Source: Biscogniauxia marginata
Lineage: Eukaryota; Ascomycota; Sordariomycetes; Xylariales; Xylariaceae
Reading direction: 5' to 3'
Assembly (NCBI GenBank): GCA_022695795.1
Contig: MU404064.1
Span: 310,001 to 374,000 of the forward strand
DNA: 64,000 nt
In this document: positions 1 through 10,310 of the stretch, piece after piece
Position numbering within the stretch: the first letter of the stretch is position 1
Layout: the number at the start of each line of letters is the position of its first letter
The notes under the pieces: generated by a model
The model's input: only the letters and a program-made list of their open reading frames with translations
Told to the model about the DNA's origin: nothing
Database searches by the model: none
Made by a program: the position numbers and the translations under genes

Positions 1-837
1 TTTGCCGCAATTCTCGCCGATTGTTTGGGTTGCGGAAACTTTGAGCTTGGCTATTATAAAGGTTCTAATTCCTCGAAGAATGCCATGTGTCGTTCGTTGG
101 ACCTTAATGAATAATATTCGTAGGCGAGGCTCAATGGGTTTTGCGACCCGGGATGTTTAAGCTAGTTATCGTGGGCTCCTTTTACCTCCTCGTGGCCGTC
201 GTTGAGGATGTTGCCGTACGTTGGATCTTAAATAATGTATTCTGTACTTATACGTGCCCGTTATCCTCATTGGCTTTTTCTACGGTTTTATAAGTGATGA
301 GATCTTGGTATCAAGTTCACATGGACTACAGCATTTCTTATGAGCACATGCTACTACTAATAACCCTCTCAGATTCTACTATGTTCTCGGCTCGGTCTCT
401 TACCTACTTACTCAGAGACTATTCTAATCGTAAGCACTATGGACGAGTATTCATTGACCTGCCACGGGCATAATAGCACGACCAGGAGAGCACGCCATTT
501 CAGCAGGGCACTAATCAATCCGTATTCCCCTCTTTTCCTTTTTCTGGTCGGGAGTCGAGGCCGTTACTCCTCCTTATAATCCGCATTTCAGACTGAGCAT
601 CTCTTGATCCCAGGCCATATTGAAATATCAGCCTTTCTGAATTATATCGGTTCTAGTTGGACAAATCCTTTCCGTGTAAGCATCGCCGTTCGCAATGGCT
701 ATCCGGGTCGCCTGAGAAATATAGGATCCTTGGACGTCCTTGAATATGAAAGGTCATTTATTATCATGGATTCCGCTTCTTATCATTTCTCGCCCGCGTG
801 AAACAAAAGAAAAACATCAGCCGGCAGAGAGAAGAAA
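1..837. other. Intergenic, left edge
   Basis: No gene is supported here. The stretch is the 3' flank of the pectate lyase. Short open frames (for example 604-801) have no recognisable content. Confidence 0.6.
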
Positions 838-1986
838 TCAGGGAACCACGATCTTTCCCACTCCGGCACCGGCAAGTACCACGGACCTGACTTCACCGAG
901 AGGCGTAAGCGTGTACGCGTACGGAGCCTCCGTGAAGTTCCCCGTCCTAGTGATGTTAACACTATCCGCGCCCCAGTCGTTGTCCGCCCCGAGGTTCGCA
1001 AACCCGTCGAGCTCCTCGTCGCCGCAGGTACACGTGTTCGGGCTGTCCTGCGGGATGACCAGGCCGTACGTGCTCAGCGCCTCGGCAGCGCCCGTGTTGT
1101 TACTGCTGCTGCTGTTGTTGTTGTTGCTGGACGCGAAGAACACGTTCCCCTCGACCAGGACCTGGTTGTCCGACCGCGAGTGGATGGCCTGGTACCGGTA
1201 GTCCTCGTAGTAGTTGCTGTAGACGTGCTGGTGCCCGAAGCGCCCCGCCGGCCCGCGCGTGCCCGTGTTCCGCCAGTGGTTGTGGTGGTAGGTGACGTGC
1301 AGGCGGCCCTGGTCGACGGCGCGCAGGGAGTCGCTGCTCCCGACGAGAGACGACTTCCAGTGGTCGTGGAAGTAGTTCCAGGACACCGTGATCCAGTCCG
1401 AGGCCCTCACTATGTCGACTTGTCCGTCCTTAAACGAAACGAAACGGTCACAGTGTTAGCTGCGCTTTAACTATGAAGCTGCTACTAAATCTGCTACTAG
1501 CTTGCAATTTTGGCTTACATATAAGTCTGGGCCGTGATTGATGTCCGAGAAAAACTCGTTGTGGTCCACCCAGACCCTCGTCGAGTTCGAAATCGTGATG
1601 TCGTCGTTGTCGTAGACATAGCTGATTTTGAGGTTCCTTAGGATGACGTTGGTCACGTCTTGCACTGCGATGCCGCTGTTGTTGAATGATGCGCCGGCCC
1701 CTAGACCGATTAGGGATTTGTTGGAGCTTATCTTAAGGTGCGATGTGAGGTTGAAGGCGCCGCTGACGTACACCACGCGCGGCTCATCACCCTCTAGAGC
1801 ATTTCTCAGATCCTCGACGTTATCAACGGTGATTGTTTCGCCATCGGCGCCTCCTGTCGTCGCTCCAACGGGGTTATCTTTTCCGTACCCCTCGAGGTCG
1901 TATGAATTCGAGAATCTTAACGGTGTTGAGATGGTCGAGGCGACAAAACCGAGGGCTGGGAAAACTCGCGTGAGCTTCATGGTCAC
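838..1986 (-). CDS. Secreted pectate lyase, polysaccharide lyase family 1
   Basis: The enzyme cleaves de-esterified pectin (polygalacturonate) by Ca-dependent beta-elimination outside the cell, so it acts in plant cell wall degradation. Two exons: 1986-1519 and 1428-838. The 90-bp intron has donor GTAAGC and acceptor AAG, both in phase 0. The product is 352 aa, close to the family norm. The first ~20 residues are hydrophobic and fit a signal peptide. Family motifs run in order: WVDHNEF (139-145), the Ca-site region DGQVDI (157-162), VSWNYFHDH (171-179), and the catalytic RxPxxR element RGPAGR (214-219). Near residue 250 is an Asn/Ser run encoded by an AAC/AGC repeat, which is not part of the conserved fold. 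The gene is divergent from the FSH1 hydrolase. The reading frame looks intact. The exact lyase subfamily is not resolved. Confidence 0.93.
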
Positions 1987-2973
1987 TATTTTATTTCTAT
2001 GAATTTAAATCTACAATGCCGGTCGACTAATACCACATGGCTGCTGGCACTGGAGCTCTTATAGCTCTGACCGGAAACTTGGAGTTATTTCAGAGTCGTG
2101 GGATAATATTATGCCCCTTACTATAGGAATTATAATAACCTTGTGTTTCCTGTCAGAAAAGGCCATATTCATGACGGATCTTCGTCTTCCAGTGAAGCAC
2201 ATGCACGAGACCCCTGAACGGGAGGGTTCAATGTTGAGAGGCGGGTGTCATTCAGTGCGGAGAATCCTTGTTGTGTGCACAACGTCGACAGAAATCACCA
2301 AGGTTTTTGCATCCGAGTGGTGGAAATTTCTGTTTGGGCCAAAGGCGGTAGTTTCTTAGGGAGTAACCCGGAATCTTTAGATCTCAGAATTGTAACTTAT
2401 GGCTGTCAGCCTTCGTTGAAATGCGGGTATTGCTCTCCGAGGGCTATCCTTGCTCCCGTGCGAGGCGGCTGAGTAGACTGTGTAGCCATCGAGTGTGCAT
2501 CACATATTGACCTAAGCTTGAAGACATGAATATATTTGAAAATTTCGGCTCAAATGCTTTCTAAACAAAGTGTTTTGGTATAGGAAATAATATACCTAGA
2601 GCCTTCAGGGGATATAAAGGTTTTAGCACGAAGAACGCTTTATAAATACAGGAGATAATTGCTCAGTCCCACAGAAACTGGACGGCTACAAAACATAACA
2701 ATAACAATCATGTACTGCTTTAGCTTTTTGATTTTGATTTCTCGCCTCGTTATGTGGTGAGACATCTTGTGCGCTTTTTATTATGCTGACTTCCGTGCCA
2801 CCCGAAGAGAATCGGAAGTCCGCAAGGCGGATATCCGAACCTCAAGGGTACCGGCTTCTGGAAATTGTTTCTTTCATACTGGCCATCATAACATTAATAC
2901 ACACCTTGATTTCCTTTTTTTGATATTCGAAAAGGGGTGAAGCCTGTGAGCTTTCTAACAACCTACCTAAGTC
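1987..2973. other. Divergent intergenic region between pectate lyase and FSH1 hydrolase
   Basis: This 987-bp spacer must hold the promoters of two divergent genes. TATA-like strings are visible near 2610-2618 and 2640-2646. No coding content is supported. Frames at 2111-2472 show no family motif. Confidence 0.5.
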
Positions 2974-3812
2974 ATGAGAATCCTCTGTCTCCATGGAGAC
3001 AATCAAAGCGGGCATATTTTTAAACATGAAATCGGTACGTTATATTCGCTTAATGAATTGAATATTTCTGACTTTTATTGAATTTATAAGAATCGATATT
3101 ATCGGATTATCAAGATTCAGGGGTAGACTTGACATTTGACTACTTGGACGGACCTATTCGCTGCCCAGAACATTTGGCAAGTGGAAAGTCTCTGTACAAA
3201 TATTACGCGACTCCAAGTATCGTGGATATTCGTAACGCTCATAAGTGGCTCACAACGAAATTGGATGAGAATGGTCCTTATGACGGCGTGATTGCTTTCT
3301 CTCAAGGAGCCGCTCTCGTCTCAAGCTGTCTCCTGTATCACCAGTGGTATAACTACGAATCACCGGTACCGTTTAGATTCGCCATGTTTATCAGCGGCAG
3401 CATTCCGCTTACAGTGCTTAAAGATCTTGGCGTCCCAGTCGCCAAAGAGGCGGAACGAGTAGTGGAAGAGGCAAAGCATCAAAGCGATCGAGGGCTTGGC
3501 CCCCTTTCAGCGCACTCATCAAAAGCACGTCGAGCACTGTTCAATTCAGATGACTGCTTCGGGCTAAACCTGAACAGGATTCCATTGGAATTGAAGATCA
3601 GAATACCGACTATCCATGTTTGGGGGAAGGAGGAGCCGCTTCTGCCAGCCTCAATCCATCTTGCAGGCTTATGCGACCCCTATATCAGGAAGATACATAT
3701 CCACGAGGGCGCCCACAAGGTGCCTCAGAGTAAAGCTGATAGAACGGAGTTGGGGCTATTGCTACAATGGGGGGTTCAACGGGCTGTATGGCCAGGACAT
3801 GCAGAAATATAG
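2974..3812 (+). CDS. FSH1-family serine hydrolase (DUF341)
   Basis: A small alpha/beta hydrolase of the fungal FSH1 family. Members act as esterases or thioesterases, and several release or trim polyketides in biosynthetic clusters. Exon 1 is 2974-3034 and encodes the family-opening MRILCLHG plus SGHIFK. Exon 2 is 3121-3812. The 86-bp intron has donor GTACGT and acceptor CAG, and it joins in phase 1. The product is 250 aa. Visible features: the LHG oxyanion turn (6-8), the LDGP motif (29-32), nucleophile elbow AFSQGA with Ser81, and the C-terminal catalytic His in EGAHKVP (about 219). The usual acidic residue position reads GKEEP, where many relatives have Asp. The segment between LHG and LDGP is shorter than usual, so another small exon cannot be excluded. 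The gene lies upstream of a P450 on the same strand. Confidence 0.82.
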
Positions 3813-4739
3813 GTAAAGATGCTGAGAGGCTTGAACATCAGATCAACGAAAATACATAATTCGGAGCATCTCTTGCCTAAAAGTGTGCCAGAAATGTCAC
3901 CCTCCGCTTAGCAGACGCAGGTCATGCCCCGGGGTGTTCGACGCTATCGCTTATAGTTGCAGAAAAGACGTCCGCGGAGGAACGCGCATCGGCAACTAGC
4001 GATTATAAGCATATAGGTCATGGGCTGCATTGGATCGCGATAAATAGTGAACGTTTGAATTACTGGGCGTTTGGGGCTGAAGATGATTTGACGAAACTCG
4101 TGCATTATATATCTCGCTTCGAGAGCCTGTGCATGCATGTAGTCCTGTCATATGTCGCTTTTTCATCAGTGGTACAGCATTCCCGACATACTGGAAACTT
4201 CTCGGTCACGCTCCCCGGCAGTGCCCGTCCGTTTTCCCAACTGCTCGGGCTGCCAATAATGTTTAGCCGTTGGGAGCAAGTCCGATCTATCGGTAATACT
4301 TCTTGGGGCCAGGATGTAACGGTAATCCACAAACCGGCGTCGATGGTCTCGGCTACCAGACTAGGATGAGCTATCGAGATGTTAATAGAACCATGCCCCC
4401 GGCTAGAATGGAGACCTATGAGGGTGGACCGACCATTCACTGCCATGCAATATAGGAATAATAAGCCGGAAGCTGGGGTGGAGTATTAATAGCGTCTGAT
4501 AGTCGACCTATCCAAGAAAGCTAATTCGACGAAGACTCTTCAAGCTGAGCACGCTAGATGCTATAGAACATGGGGATGAGTGTCCATGATGCCAGAGGGA
4601 GTTAAACTGCACCGGCGCGGATTGCGCCAGACTTTCGAGTCTTTGAACGAGTTCCGCCCCTATCTTTATGATAGTTATCCTTTCCCAACCTTTTATCCCT
4701 CATGTAGTTCTCCTTGCACATCAAGGTCAGCGTGTGGCG
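3813..4739. other. Intergenic between FSH1 hydrolase and P450
   Basis: About 930 bp. Overlapping open frames lie on both strands at 4055-4446, but neither shows a recognisable domain or splice context. The P450 promoter should lie at its right end. Confidence 0.45.
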
Positions 4740-6542
4740 ATGGCTTCGTGGATTCTCGACGTCTCCGTGCTGGCCGCCCACAGCGGGCTTGTCATCCTAG
4801 CATTGTTCATTGGTCCTATCTTATGGTATGTCTTATCAGCTGTGGTGGCGTGGCATCGCTTACGACAGTTCCCTGGGCCGACCTCTGCTTCGTTTTCGTA
4901 TCTATGGGGCTATTTCGCTATGAAAACCGGTGAAATGCACCTGAGGCTCGCCGAGGAGCAGGAAAAGTACGGCAAGATCATGCGCATTGGCCCTAATGAA
5001 CTCCTCGTCTACGATCCAGACACTCTCTGGCAGATCAACTCTGTACGTTCGAATTACGGCCGCGGCCGCTGGTATGCCAGTATCCAGTTCGATCCTTATG
5101 GACATAGCGTCCTATCCGAGCCCGACACAACCAGACACGACAAGCGCAAGGCCCAGATTTTAGGGGCATATTCTGGCAAGGGAGCGGTGAATCTTGAAGA
5201 GAAGGTCAACTCGCAAATAGCTATCATGGTCGACGTTCTGAGAAAGAATTATCTCAAGAAGGGTGTATCACAGATCTTAGACTTCGGCAAGCTTATAAGA
5301 TACTTCCAGGTTGACGTAGTCACCCTTTCTGGTTCTGGCGAGCCATGGGGAGATCTTGCTACGGAAACGGACCAATTTGACTTCATTTCCATCGCAGATT
5401 CTTTCGTTCCCTTTTTGCATAGTTTCATGATGATACCTCTGCTGCGGGATCTCTTCGCTTCCAAGTTCTTCTTGACCCTAGCCGGCCCTAAACCCACGGA
5501 TAAAAATGGAATGGGAAGATTTCTAGGGTGAGACTTATAGTTCCACAGGTCGAGGGTTTAGGGCTTCTTTTATTAACCACTTTGCTCTAGCATCGTCAAG
5601 AACGCGGTTGCAAAGCGGTTTGACAACGGCCCAAAAGTGGGATACGAAGATGGTGATATGCTTGTATGTTAAAGCGTCTCCTTGCTTAGTCTATTAGCCC
5701 TGTTTATCCTATAGCTATGACACTACTAACCGTCTATTACTAGGATGAATGGATAAAGAATGGCATGAGTCGGCGGGAATGCGAGCTGGAACTCGCCATC
5801 CAGGTGCCCGCCGGATCCGAAACTTCGACTACCGCAATTCGAGGTATCATGCTATACATACTGACAGCACCCAACGTTTACGCGAGGCTCCGGGGGGAGA
5901 TTACTATCGCCATAAGAGAGGGGCGCATTTCTAGCCCAATCACGAACGACGAAGCGAAGAAGCTCCCATATCTTCAGGTACGGCCCCCCTGATGCCCAAC
6001 TTCCCGAAATGGCAGCATGCTGAACGATAATAGGCTGTTATTAACGAAGGACTCCGAATGGTACCACCGGCGATTACCGGGTTTCCGAAAAAGGTTCCAC
6101 CCGGAGGTGACACCATTTGCGGTAGATTTGTCCCGGAGGGCACCGATATATTTGTGAATCTCTGGAGCATGGTACGCAATAAGGAGGTTTTTGGTGTAGA
6201 TGCGGACGTGTTTCGCCCCGAACGCTTCCTGGAGTGTGGCGAAGCCAAGCGGTCGCAGTTCATGAGGTGTATTGATCTTGCTTTTGGTCATGGTCGTTGG
6301 CAGTGTCCGGGTAAGACCCTGGCTTGGATTGAGCTGAACAAGATCTTCGTCGAGGTATGAGTCCTCCCCCCATTCACACGATTATTTAGTCTTGCGTCTG
6401 ATGAGCCTTGGCTAATAACCCCATTTAGCTTTTCAGGGAGTTTGACTTCCAAATCGTGAACCCGATATCGCCTTGGCGCTGCCGGGGATACTCGAGCTTT
6501 TTGATTGACGACTTTTGGTTACGAGTGACAGAGAAGTCATGA
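4740..6542 (+). CDS. Cytochrome P450 monooxygenase, pisatin-demethylase-like type
   Basis: A heme-thiolate oxygenase anchored in the ER membrane. The substrate is unknown. Five exons: 4740-5527, 5591-5663, 5744-5977, 6034-6354 and 6429-6542, all with GT/AG introns that keep frame. The product is 509 aa, full length. I start at the ATG of MASWILD because it is followed directly by a membrane anchor (about 10-35) and the FPGP hinge; an upstream in-frame ATG at 4668 is less likely. Diagnostic sites: I-helix AGSETS (310-315), K-helix ExxR as EGLR (370-373), FRPERF (425-430), and the heme loop FGHGRWQCPGK with Cys456. The loop and the GDLATETDQFDFI segment resemble CYP57-like pisatin demethylases. 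With the FSH1 gene it could belong to a small metabolite or detoxification locus. Confidence 0.93.
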
Positions 6543-7032
6543 CAGTACAATTATTTTTACAATAACCTACCTGCACAAGGTATTTGGTATAATGCATCAC
6601 ATTTCTACATATTATACAGTTGCATACATAAATACACGCGTATATACTCCGTATATGAAAATAAATCGTTGTTGACACCCCTTGTAAGGAAATCGACCAT
6701 TAATACGGGTAGTTATGCTGCGCGGAACTGGCCAATCAAGAAACAGCAACTCGTCTAAGTGACACTTTACATATCTATAACATACGTCTTTTGATCTACT
6801 TGTGGGATAAATTCTTCGAAAATATGACACATAATTACTCGACAGGCCTAAGTCAAGGATTGCATGGACACGTGATCCACTGAGCTGAAACGAAGCTATG
6901 TAAGAGAATCTAGAGTCCTGTATACGGAGTGCGCTTATAATTAAAGGCACTGCTATACCTTAAAAAGAAAGGACGGCCACCGTGAATGAGGAATATTTTA
7001 AATTTAAACAAATTATTTCCAAGAAAAACTCA
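6543..7032. other. Intergenic, P450 to HET gene
   Basis: 490 bp of AT-rich sequence. It holds the P450 3' flank and the HET gene promoter. No coding signal is seen. Confidence 0.55.
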
Positions 7033-9180
7033 ATGTCGTTAAGCCTCTTCAGATCCTTTACTGCCCAAGATGAGGACATCGAGGGACAAACCGAGCGATC
7101 TTGGAGCCGGTCAGTCAGCTTGCCAAGCCCAAGTTACAATCTCTGTGCCAGACACAGAGCCATGGACCTTAAACTGGACAACTTTATTAACTGGCCGGCT
7201 CACAAGGAGCTCCCGCCAGACACACATTTCGGAAAACTAGCGGACATCATTGAGCGCAGTAATTGGTGCAACTTCTGCAAGCTCATCGCTGAATCAGTTT
7301 CTCACAAAGCGTATAGCCACATGGTAGATGTGATTGGGTGCTGGATATTGGACGGAGTCCTGGGGGAATCCCAAAATGCCGAAGCGCCTGATGGTATCGG
7401 CTCTCTGAGACTGAGGGTTGTGCCAGAGATGGTCGGCTGGGAGGACGCGTTCGAACCTTTTGACATTGTTCCATTGCTCGACGACTCAGAAGCTCATCCT
7501 TTCTCAGGGAGGACTATGCCGACTGATCATTTTAGTCTTCCATTGGTGAAAGGCTGGGTTGAAAGCTGTGATACTTGGCACGGCGCACACTGCAATCAGG
7601 AATTTGGTCAAGATTCGAAAGCAGAGTGGAGTGTTCCTTTTATTCGACTTCTCGACCTAGAAGCCGAAATGATTGTCGAAATATCCAACCCAGGACAGTA
7701 TGTAGTCTTGAGCTACATATGGGGAACAACGCCAGTCTTCCAGACAACCCAAGAGACTCTTCCCGAACTGAAGAGGCAAGGGTCGTTGCTTCGAAGATTT
7801 TCCGAGTTCCCCGCGACGATCCAGGACTCTATTATTATGACCAAGGCTCTAGGGATCCGGTATCTATGGATCGACTCTTTCTGCATTGTGCAGGATGACG
7901 CCGAGGATAAGAAAATTCAAATAGCAGCCATGGACCAAATTTACAGTAAAGCCTCCTTGGCAATTGTTGCCGCCGGGGGCGAACATGCTAACACAGGACT
8001 CGTTGGAGTAAGTCCTGGATCCAGACATATCCTGCAACATTCGGCGATTTATTCGGAGTCCCTCAAGCTGGTAAGCCTCCAGCCAGATGCATCAACCGCG
8101 GCGGACGGCTCCAAATGGAATAATCGAGGCTGGACCTATCAGGAACGTGTTCTATCGCGTCGCTGCCTCATCTTCGTCAACGACACGGTATATTTTCAAT
8201 GTGGCAGGGCGGTTTGGGGAGAAGACTACCGTGCGGAGTACCCAGACCTTGTTCAGTGCGCACCCATGTTCGACTACACCTTGAGTCGAAGCTGGCAGCA
8301 ACCCAAAATGCACAAGAAGGATGAATATCGTTTAGCTCACGTGGGTATGTCGAGTTTCTTTTCCGAGTACTCCAAGGTCGTTGCCGAGTATACGTCGCGA
8401 GACATGACATATGCTAGCGACCGTATAAATGGAGTAACTGGAATCCTCACAGAGTTGGCCCGGAAGTGTGAAGTCAGTTTTACATGCGGCCTCCCCACCC
8501 AAGGGTTCCTAGGTCCTAGTTTGCTATGGCAGCCGATGAGGGCCCTTTGCCGTGTTCCGGTCAACCCTGATTCAGAACTGCCCCTATTCCCCAGCTGGAC
8601 TTGGGCCGGGTGGATGGGAGGTGTCGTATTTATCAACCCTTCTGACTTTAACGGACACAAGCATCTAGAGGACGACCAGGAGCGCACGATTTTATGTAGG
8701 GAGCTAGAGGTATGTTATCGCAATCCTCTGGATTTCCCGTGCCTCTGCGTCACTACGAACTCCGCCAAGTTCAAGTTGACTCTACACAACCGAAGTGGTA
8801 AAATCGGTGAACTGCCGGGCCTGACTCGCTTCGGCATTACTTACGCTTCACAACCTAGCACGGACGATAGAGTGGACTCCGAGCCATGGCTTGGCACCAT
8901 ACTGTTGCCCAAGTTAACCTATAGGACTCAGCTGAGCCAGGCACACGAGTTCATAGTTCTGTCGAAGGATTATTGTTTTTCTAATGAAGAGCTATCGTTT
9001 TCAGGCTCACAGAGCTTGCCGGCCTATGGGGTGTACAATATAATGCTTATCAAGAGACTGGGATCTGGCGTGACGATAAATCCTGGGGAGAACCTAGTGG
9101 AAAGAGTTGGTGTCGGCCGCATGCTTGAGTCGGCTTGGAGTGATGTTGACAATACTATGGAGAAGTTTATAGTAATGTGA
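7033..9180 (+). CDS. HET-domain (heterokaryon incompatibility) protein
   Basis: An intronless gene of 715 aa. HET domains are TIR-like effector modules that trigger cell death after fusion of unlike hyphae or on immune-type signals. Family hallmarks run in order: a zinc-ligand-like CNFC near residue 80, VVLSYIWG (about 223-230), TIQDSI, GIRYLWIDSFCIVQDD, a conserved alanine-rich IYSKASLAIVAA, then RGWTYQERVLSRR (about 365). The HET core spans roughly 222-375. The C-terminal ~340 residues have no repeat or NACHT signature that I recognise. The frame is open upstream to a GTG at 6982, but I start at the first ATG. It sits between a P450 and a lectin-like gene in an accessory stretch. Whether it works in allorecognition cannot be told from sequence. 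Confidence 0.9.
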   Translation: MSLSLFRSFTAQDEDIEGQTERSWSRSVSLPSPSYNLCARHRAMDLKLDNFINWPAHKELPPDTHFGKLADIIERSNWCNFCKLIAESVSHKAYSHMVDVIGCWILDGVLGESQNAEAPDGIGSLRLRVVPEMVGWEDAFEPFDIVPLLDDSEAHPFSGRTMPTDHFSLPLVKGWVESCDTWHGAHCNQEFGQDSKAEWSVPFIRLLDLEAEMIVEISNPGQYVVLSYIWGTTPVFQTTQETLPELKRQGSLLRRFSEFPATIQDSIIMTKALGIRYLWIDSFCIVQDDAEDKKIQIAAMDQIYSKASLAIVAAGGEHANTGLVGVSPGSRHILQHSAIYSESLKLVSLQPDASTAADGSKWNNRGWTYQERVLSRRCLIFVNDTVYFQCGRAVWGEDYRAEYPDLVQCAPMFDYTLSRSWQQPKMHKKDEYRLAHVGMSSFFSEYSKVVAEYTSRDMTYASDRINGVTGILTELARKCEVSFTCGLPTQGFLGPSLLWQPMRALCRVPVNPDSELPLFPSWTWAGWMGGVVFINPSDFNGHKHLEDDQERTILCRELEVCYRNPLDFPCLCVTTNSAKFKLTLHNRSGKIGELPGLTRFGITYASQPSTDDRVDSEPWLGTILLPKLTYRTQLSQAHEFIVLSKDYCFSNEELSFSGSQSLPAYGVYNIMLIKRLGSGVTINPGENLVERVGVGRMLESAWSDVDNTMEKFIVM

Positions 9181-9616
9181 GGCAGTGAAGGCAGTTCTTG
9201 GGGGACGCAAGATTGGTGCTTCTATTCTCAACATAGCTACTAGCACTTGGTGTCATGTAGAAGATTTTCACGTACAGTTAATAAGTACAATGTAGAATAC
9301 CCCACCAAAGATACAAGAAACAATCAAGACTCGAATTATTTTTGGAAAGTTAAGAACCAGATATGCCGCGGGCTAGTCGTTCGTTAATGTATTTTTCATA
9401 GTAGGTATATCAAATCCTATAATGTACCTACGCAAGCTATTTGCAGCATAAATTCCCGAAAAAGAAAAGGCGTTAATATCTCACAAAATAAATCGCTAAT
9501 AAAGTGCACAATGCTGGACATGGCGAGCAAATTCAGAAATGACATGGCCATTGCCCAAGTTCCTCGGCTTTTTAATCCTTGCTTGATAAACCAAAGTCTC
9601 GATCCATTCTGCTTCG
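9181..9616. other. Convergent 3' spacer, HET and CVNH genes
   Basis: 436 bp of AT-rich sequence shared by two convergent genes. Only 3' flanks are expected here. Confidence 0.5.
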
Positions 9617-10310
9617 TTAATGAGGGGGCTCGGTGGGTATCGAGAAATCTGGTCGATTACTGCAATTGGCAGATTCCCGAAGGTTGCAAAGAAGCCTGCC
9701 GTCGTTATTCTCGATATACGGCCCTAAGAATGTTAACTACCTACCTAATGAAACGTGAGTTCCCGAGAACTTACATAGATCTATGCGCTTTTGGTGCCAC
9801 ACGCCATCATTCTGCAGGCAATAACATTCCATTCTCGAACAGCGGTAATGCAAATGGTGACGACATTCAATCCTGCAGTCGTGGCAGGTTTCCGTGAAGG
9901 CAGGGTGTATCTCGTGCGCCGGCTTGGGTTCAATGTTTTCGGTGTCTGGGTTCCACCAGTAGCAACTTAACAGAAGTTAGGTATCGACAGTATTTCAAGA
10001 GAGAGGTAGAAGGGGTAAGTTCACTTATTTACCCTCCAAGATTCAGATATGTACATGCCGAGTCCTTGCTTCCCGACGAGGCCGTCCGACATTGCGCTAT
10101 TAATATCAAAGCTGATTTAGAATAGAAGAGGTTCCAGGCATCGCAGTAGTTTGGAAAGTTCTCTATTAAAAGCTGATGATCGTCTCTCCCCCAAATGGTT
10201 TCGTTTGCGACATACGTGGTTGAGTCGGTGTGTGTTGTCGAGATTGCAAAAGCAACCGAGAGAGAAAGAAATCCTGTGATAAGTAGCATACTGCTTAGCA
10301 TTAAGTACAA
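9617..10310 (-). CDS. Secreted cyanovirin-N homology (CVNH) lectin-like protein
   Basis: Reconstructed from three exons: 10310-10033, 9965-9775 and 9723-9617. The introns are 67 bp (GTAAAT...TTAAG, branch CTAAC) and 51 bp (GTAAGT...CTTAG, branch TTAAC). All phases agree and give 191 aa. Residues 1-22 form a clear signal peptide ending FLSLSVAFA. The mature part has the two-repeat CVNH pattern. Repeat 1 has NYCDAWNLFY, LIAQCRT, a TYLNL strand and GCYWWN. Repeat 2 has TCHDCRIEC, YRCSRMECYC, KRIDLWPYIENNDGRLLCN. The Leu-x-x-x-Ile-x-N-x-x-Gly-x-Leu ending is typical of CVNH. Family members bind mannose-rich glycans. A function in cell wall or non-self glycan recognition is inference. Seven or more Cys in repeat 2 is more than usual. 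Confidence 0.72.

Noticed and set aside
2245..2472. Upstream frame with RRILVV as a possible FSH1 first exon
   Set aside because: It lacks LHG, and the exon at 2974-3034 fits the family and splice phase much better.
4055..4446. Overlapping frames on both strands between FSH1 and P450
   Set aside because: Neither has a recognisable domain or clear exon boundaries.
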